From Candidatus Obscuribacterales bacterium (GTDB taxonomy: Bacteria > Cyanobacteriota > Vampirovibrionia > Obscuribacterales > Obscuribacteraceae), in NCBI GenBank assembly GCA_021732025.1, contig JAKFVU010000002.1, forward strand, positions 62,001 through 126,000: 64,000 nt of DNA, read 5' to 3'. This document shows positions 58,779 through 64,000 of this stretch, piece by piece. The stretch's first letter is position 1. Every line of letters begins with the position of its first letter. Made by a program: the position numbers and the translations under genes. Under the pieces are notes generated by a model that searched no databases, was not told the DNA's origin, and saw only the letters and a program-made list of their open reading frames with translations.

Positions 58779-60110
58779 ATGACAGCCAAAGAATCGAGCG
58801 ATACCAGCCAAGAGCAATATGTCATGCAACTGGCTCGCCAGGCCGCCTTAGCAGCTCCGGCTCTGGCATCAACCAGCCTTGAAAAGCGCAACGAAACCAT
58901 TTTGCAATTTGCAGAAATCTTAGACACGCGCCGCTCAGAAATTCTAGAAGCCAATGTACAAGACTCAAGCAAATTTGATGCCGCTGAATTTAAAAGCGGA
59001 AGAATGGCCATTGATGGCAGCAAAATAGACACAGTCATTGCCGGGTGCAAAGCCCTGGTGGCAATGAAAGACCCCCTTGGGCACATCGACTACGCCAAAG
59101 AGCTAGATGCTAATTTGCAACTGTTCCGCATCACCTGCCCAATTGGAGTGATTGGCATAGTTTTTGAAGCACGACCCGATGTACTGCCACAAATTGCTGC
59201 GCTCGCTCTTAAAAGTGGCAACGCTGTTTTACTCAAGGGTGGCCAAGAGGTTGAACAAACCAACAAAGTTCTATTCAGCTGTCTGCAAGAAGCATTGAAG
59301 CACTCGGGCTTGCCAGAAAGCAGTGCGGCATTGCTAGCCTCGCGCGCTGACGTGGCCGCTCTATTAAAAGCTGACAAGTATGTCGACCTGATCATTCCCA
59401 GAGGCTCAAACAGTCTGGTTTCTTACATTCAATCGAATACCAAAATTCCTGTACTCGGTCACGCTGAAGGAATTTGCCATCTTTATGTAGACAATTCAGC
59501 CGATATGGAACAAACAATAAAAGTAGTGGTCGATGCGAAGTGCGACTATCCAGAAGCATGCAACACCATGGAAACCTTGTTACTAGATAAAAATTTGGAT
59601 GAGTCTAAGCAGTTGGCGATTTTGGGCGCGCTCCTAGAAACAGGAGTGGAACTCAAAGTTGACGACGCTTTGCTCAAGCTTTGTCAGAAATCGAATTTGC
59701 CAGCGACCCTGGCAAGCGAAGCCGATTGGTCTACCGAGTACGGCAATCTTTGCCTGTCAGCAAAAACAGTTGACGACGTAGACGATGCGATAACACACAT
59801 AAATGAATTTGGCTCGGGCCATACCGATGCCATAATCTGCCAAGACCAAAGTGCCTGGATCAAGTTCTTTAACGGCGTCAAATCAGCTGGGGTTTATCAC
59901 AATGCCTCAACCCGTTTTGCCGACGGTTTTCGCTACGGCTTTGGCGCCGAAGTTGGCATCAGTACAAGCAAACTTCCACCCCGTGGCCCAGTCGGTTTAG
60001 AAGGTCTCGTTACTTACAAATATAAGTTAGAAGGAGCCGGTCACCGGGCCAGCGACTACCATGGTGCAGGCGCCAAGCCATTTACTCACAAAGATATCGA
60101 AAAAAGTTAG
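58779..60110 (+). CDS. proA: Gamma-glutamyl phosphate reductase
   Basis: CPIGVIGIVFEARPDVLPQIAALALKSGNAVLLKGG; DLIIPRGSNSLV; YPEACNTMETLL; FGAEVGISTSKLPPRGPVGLEGL. Confidence 0.96.
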   Translation: MTAKESSDTSQEQYVMQLARQAALAAPALASTSLEKRNETILQFAEILDTRRSEILEANVQDSSKFDAAEFKSGRMAIDGSKIDTVIAGCKALVAMKDPLGHIDYAKELDANLQLFRITCPIGVIGIVFEARPDVLPQIAALALKSGNAVLLKGGQEVEQTNKVLFSCLQEALKHSGLPESSAALLASRADVAALLKADKYVDLIIPRGSNSLVSYIQSNTKIPVLGHAEGICHLYVDNSADMEQTIKVVVDAKCDYPEACNTMETLLLDKNLDESKQLAILGALLETGVELKVDDALLKLCQKSNLPATLASEADWSTEYGNLCLSAKTVDDVDDAITHINEFGSGHTDAIICQDQSAWIKFFNGVKSAGVYHNASTRFADGFRYGFGAEVGISTSKLPPRGPVGLEGLVTYKYKLEGAGHRASDYHGAGAKPFTHKDIEKS

Positions 60111-60124
60111 AAGAGAGCAAAGAG

Positions 60125-63013
60125 ATGAAAGAGAACGGCGACCAACTGCTAGAGCGCATCAAACCATTACGTGACGATGTGCGCATGCTAGGGTTCATTC
60201 TAGGAGACACAATCAAACGCCTTGAAGGTGAAGAAGTCTTCAGTTATGTCGAGCAATTTCGCAGTCTTTTCAAAGAAATGCACCGCAATAAAAACGGCGC
60301 AGCTGAACTAAATGCACCGAGCCAGAAAAAACTAGAAGAGCTACTTAGCGCCCTCGATCTCGATACCGCTATCAAAGTGATCAAGGCATTCCTAACTTAT
60401 TTCGACATCATTAACATAGCCGAACAAAACCACAGATTGAGACGTAGAGCGCAGCACGACAGCAGTGGCGAGCGCAAATATGAGAAAGACTCACTCTCTC
60501 AATTTTTTGGTGACACCAAGTTAAAGTCTGAACAACTCTTAGATGTATTGAACAATCTCGATATTGAAATTGTCTTCACTGCACACCCAACAGAATTGAC
60601 CAGGCGTACAGTCATGCTCAAACAACTCGAGCTAGCCAAGCTTTTATATAAGCGTGATCATCCACCTCTTTCCAAAAACGAGGCCGCCACAATTGAGGCC
60701 GGGCTTAGATCTGTCGTAGAATCGCTCTGGCTCACCGACCACGTAATCTACTTCAAACCTTCGGTCAATGATGAAGTACGCTATGGCGTTTACCATTTTG
60801 ACCACGTAATTATTGATGCTGTAATAGACGTGCACCAAGCTCTTGAAGACGAGTGTTTGAAGCTTGAAGAAGCACTTGGCCAAAGTACCGAAAGTAACTC
60901 TAAAGCAGGTCGTAACTTCATAACCTTTGGCTCGTGGATTGGTGGAGACCGCGACGGCAACCCCTTTGTCACAAAAGACGTTACTCTGCAAACCCTCGAT
61001 TATCAGCGCACTGTCATTCTCAATCGTTATCTCAAAGAGTTAGAAGGGCTTTTCAATGAACTAAGCCAATCGGCCAACTGGACAGAAAAATCAGAAGCGC
61101 TGACCCGTTCATTAGAACAAGATACATTGGCACTGCCCGCAGTGACCGAAAAATATGCTCACCGCTATGCCCGAGAACCCTATCGCCTCAAGCTGCTCTA
61201 TATACAGGCAAAGTTGCGCAATACCCGCGACCACAACTTAGAGGCCGGCCAATCATATACCAGAGCTGAACAGTTCAAGGCCGAACTTCTAGAAATCAAA
61301 GATAGCTTGTTTGACGCAGGCTGCCGCGACAGCTTACGTAACTTGAGCCGCCTAATCGCTACTGTTGATATTTTCGGATTCCACCTAGCAAAACTAGACA
61401 TCAGGCAGCACAGTAGCCGCCACCGCGACGCCCTAGATGAAATTACCAAATCACAAGGTGTTGTAGAGAACGGCTACAAAGCTCTAACAGAAGACGAGAA
61501 AATGAAGTGGCTCACTAGCGAACTCTCCAGCAAACGACCTCTAATTCCTGGTGACTTACACTTCTCAGAACCGACCAATGAAACCATCGACGTATTTCGC
61601 ACCATGGCTCAGGGTCAAGACCTCTATGGCTCCCGTGCACTCGACACTTATATTGTCAGCATGACCGAATATTCTTCTGATTTGCTATCAATTCTTCTGC
61701 TAGCTAAAGAGGCAGGCATTTGGGCATCAGAACATCATCCTCATAGAAAAGTCAGCATTGTTCCGTTATTTGAAACCATTGAAGATTTGCGCCGCGCCCC
61801 GCAAATGTTTCAAGAACTGCTAGACAATCCAATTTATAAAAGCTATCTAGCAGAACTAGGCAACCTGCAAGAAATCATGATTGGTTACTCTGATAGTGGC
61901 AAAAATGGCGGCATAGTCGCTGCCAATTGGGAGCTATACAAAGTTCAGAAAAAGCTTGTTGCTATTGCCCAAGTGAACCACATTGAGCTGAGGCTCTTCC
62001 ACGGACGAGGCGGTAGTATCGGACGCGGTGGCGGCCCAACCCATCAAGCGATTTTGGCACAGCCACCAGGTACGGTAGCAGGACGAATCAAACTAACTGA
62101 GCAAGGTGAAGTAATTTCATCGAAGTACGCGTTGCATGACATTGCCGTGCGAAACTTCGACCAGCTAGCTGCAGCCGTGCTACAAGCCACTGCCACCCAG
62201 CCCGCTACTCAGAATGCCGCTAAGACGGCTACTCAGACGGCTACTAAACAAGAAGCTGAAAACCAGGTTGATAGCGAACCAGTGCACTGGTGGAATTTCA
62301 TGGAGAAGCTTTCGACCACATCGTTTAAGGCTTACCGCTCACTGGTTTATGAAGACCCTCAGTTTGTAGAGTTTTTCGGCCAATCGACTCCAATCGGTGA
62401 ACTCTCAAAATTACAAATGGGTTCGAGACCCACGAGGCGGACAGCTGGGTCGGGCTCGATCGATGACTTGAGAGCAATTCCCTGGGTATTTGCTTGGACC
62501 CAAAGTCGCTACATGCTCCCTGCCTGGTACGGTTTTGGCAGTGCCTTCCAGGCATGCACAGAAGCAGACAGCGAAACTCTTGCCATGGCCCAAGAAATGT
62601 ATGCCCAATGGCCATTCTTCAAAGGCTTAATAAGAAAGCTTGAAAATGCGCTGGCCGTGGCCGACATGGATATTGCCGCCTACTATTCAGCAAATCTGGT
62701 AGACAAAGCACTGCAAGAGAAATTCTTTAAGCGCATTTTGGCCGAATACGAATGCACCAAGAAATTTGTTTTGGCCATTTCGAAACACGAAGTTTTGCTC
62801 GAAGAAGTACCTTACCTGAAGCATTCAATTGCTATTCGCAACCCTTATGTTGACCCACTAAGCTATCTGCAAGTGCGGCTCATTGCCCAACTTCGCAAAC
62901 GCATTAGCGAAGAAACTGGCGAGTCGACGGCAACAGTCAGAGACGACAAATTGTTAGAAACTGTTTTGATGACCGTCAACGGTGTTGCAGAAGGCCTACA
63001 GAATACGGGCTAA
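60125..63013 (+). CDS. ppc: Phosphoenolpyruvate carboxylase
   Basis: VFTAHPTELTRRTV; GGDRDGNPFVT; GYSDSGKNGG; FHGRGGSIGRGGGP; terminal QNTG. Confidence 0.97.
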   Translation: MKENGDQLLERIKPLRDDVRMLGFILGDTIKRLEGEEVFSYVEQFRSLFKEMHRNKNGAAELNAPSQKKLEELLSALDLDTAIKVIKAFLTYFDIINIAEQNHRLRRRAQHDSSGERKYEKDSLSQFFGDTKLKSEQLLDVLNNLDIEIVFTAHPTELTRRTVMLKQLELAKLLYKRDHPPLSKNEAATIEAGLRSVVESLWLTDHVIYFKPSVNDEVRYGVYHFDHVIIDAVIDVHQALEDECLKLEEALGQSTESNSKAGRNFITFGSWIGGDRDGNPFVTKDVTLQTLDYQRTVILNRYLKELEGLFNELSQSANWTEKSEALTRSLEQDTLALPAVTEKYAHRYAREPYRLKLLYIQAKLRNTRDHNLEAGQSYTRAEQFKAELLEIKDSLFDAGCRDSLRNLSRLIATVDIFGFHLAKLDIRQHSSRHRDALDEITKSQGVVENGYKALTEDEKMKWLTSELSSKRPLIPGDLHFSEPTNETIDVFRTMAQGQDLYGSRALDTYIVSMTEYSSDLLSILLLAKEAGIWASEHHPHRKVSIVPLFETIEDLRRAPQMFQELLDNPIYKSYLAELGNLQEIMIGYSDSGKNGGIVAANWELYKVQKKLVAIAQVNHIELRLFHGRGGSIGRGGGPTHQAILAQPPGTVAGRIKLTEQGEVISSKYALHDIAVRNFDQLAAAVLQATATQPATQNAAKTATQTATKQEAENQVDSEPVHWWNFMEKLSTTSFKAYRSLVYEDPQFVEFFGQSTPIGELSKLQMGSRPTRRTAGSGSIDDLRAIPWVFAWTQSRYMLPAWYGFGSAFQACTEADSETLAMAQEMYAQWPFFKGLIRKLENALAVADMDIAAYYSANLVDKALQEKFFKRILAEYECTKKFVLAISKHEVLLEEVPYLKHSIAIRNPYVDPLSYLQVRLIAQLRKRISEETGESTATVRDDKLLETVLMTVNGVAEGLQNTG

Positions 63014-63046
63014 ACGGACCAAACAAATGAGGTCTTTCCAAACGAA

Positions 63047-64000
63047 TCAACTTGCTTTTTTCTGAGCGGCTTGCAACCGTGAAAGTGGCAGTGAAAACTG
63101 AGTAGTTGAGCCATCAGGCAGAGCCAAATCTAATCTCACGGCTGGTTTTCCATCTTGTCCTTTTTCTAGCTTAATGGCCGATGGAACAATGGTCATATTT
63201 GTCTTAAGACCAAAGACCTCAGATTGCATATTTACTTTTATGCCTTTTATGTTGGCCAATCCAACAGCATCATCGCCACTATGAATAGTGGCTGATACGT
63301 TTTTCTCTAAGTCTATAGAAGACACAGTCGCTTTATTCTCAATTTGCTTGTTAATTTCAATATGCTTGCCCTGAGTTGCCTCAGAGACAACATCAAATTT
63401 CCCTGGGCCATTTTTCTTCATGCTCATACGCTGAACATCATCAGTATTCTGGAACATCCGCATCACTTCCCCAACCTGTTTTAGTGAGTCAGGCTGATTC
63501 ATGATCGAACGCATTGGGCTATCTTTATTGAAATCATTTTCTCTGAGCGAAAGTGTATTAGTTCTCATTCTCAGCAAGCCCTGAGTGCTGGCGGTAGAAC
63601 GCAAATAGGCACCAGAATCGTCATGGCCCAAAGTCATTTCATTGGTATGACTAGTTCTGATTCGCCCTCTTGGTCCTTGCACATCAGTGGTAAAGCCGCT
63701 CATATTGGCGAGGCGAATGCCGTCGTTTGTTTTGCCCAAATCGAAACTAATGTTTCTATCCATATGACTCGCCACCGGTCGATGACGGCCAACACTAATA
63801 TTGGGTACATCACCGGTGGTGGCACTTTCCAGCTTAGCATTCACATGCTGCCAGCCGTTAGCACGCCGACTAATCTCAACAGATTCAAGGTTGCTTAACT
63901 TGTCTATGCCCTTACTAATTGCATTGATTGGATTGGGCGCTTCCACAATATCTCTCACGGCCGGAAAACGGACGCTATGCAATGAATCACCAAGAGTCGT
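63047..64000 (-). CDS. Hypothetical protein, N-terminus truncated by window edge
   Basis: Frame remains open from 63982 (TTG) to the right edge (TTLGDS...); no family recognised. Confidence 0.55.
   Translation of the reverse strand, partial: TTLGDSLHSVRFPAVRDIVEAPNPINAISKGIDKLSNLESVEISRRANGWQHVNAKLESATTGDVPNISVGRHRPVASHMDRNISFDLGKTNDGIRLANMSGFTTDVQGPRGRIRTSHTNEMTLGHDDSGAYLRSTASTQGLLRMRTNTLSLRENDFNKDSPMRSIMNQPDSLKQVGEVMRMFQNTDDVQRMSMKKNGPGKFDVVSEATQGKHIEINKQIENKATVSSIDLEKNVSATIHSGDDAVGLANIKGIKVNMQSEVFGLKTNMTIVPSAIKLEKGQDGKPAVRLDLALPDGSTTQFSLPLSRLQAAQKKAS

Noticed and set aside
62408-62430. TGGGTTCGAGACCCA resembles a tRNA T-arm
   Set aside because: Encodes the conserved GSRPTRR motif of PEP carboxylase; no acceptor, D or anticodon arms around it.
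1-64000. CRISPR arrays, IS elements, phage genes, toxin-antitoxin pairs
   Set aside because: None seen: no regularly spaced repeats, transposase/integrase motifs or phage structural genes.

Overview
The window is a gene-dense bacterial chromosomal segment, mostly housekeeping, with no mobile element, CRISPR array, rRNA or convincing tRNA seen. Main blocks from left to right: (1) a Ser/Thr kinase gene running off the left edge, an acyl-CoA carboxylase carboxyltransferase, a PDZ+CAP secreted protein, acetate kinase, an HxlR regulator, two UspA proteins, a rhomboid-TPR fusion and xanthine phosphoribosyltransferase; (2) a complete imuA-imuB-dnaE2 mutasome operon (minus strand), with an 18-bp palindrome filling the apparent -35/-10 spacer of the imuA promoter; (3) Rrf2, sce7726-like, DUF2141-like and PhyH genes, then a tight minus-strand cluster of TPR and secreted proteins divergent from a kinase-TPR receptor; (4) GH15 glucoamylase, MFS, TPR, a GIY-YIG-like ORF, an RRM protein and a DEAD-box helicase with structured leaders; (5) a purine locus purKE (minus) / purF-C-D-(N-SL fusion)-Q-M-H (plus); (6) a secreted alpha/beta hydrolase whose first codons form an 18-bp inverted repeat; (7) uncharacterised ORFs, fhs, a BI-1 family protein, ABC-F, proB, proA, ppc, and a partial ORF at the right edge. 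Gene content and the many TPR/kinase/secreted proteins suggest an uncultured Melainabacteria/Vampirovibrionia (Obscuribacterales-like) genome. That assignment is only an inference and cannot be proven from the window. All assignments come from reading motifs in the translations; no database search was run.
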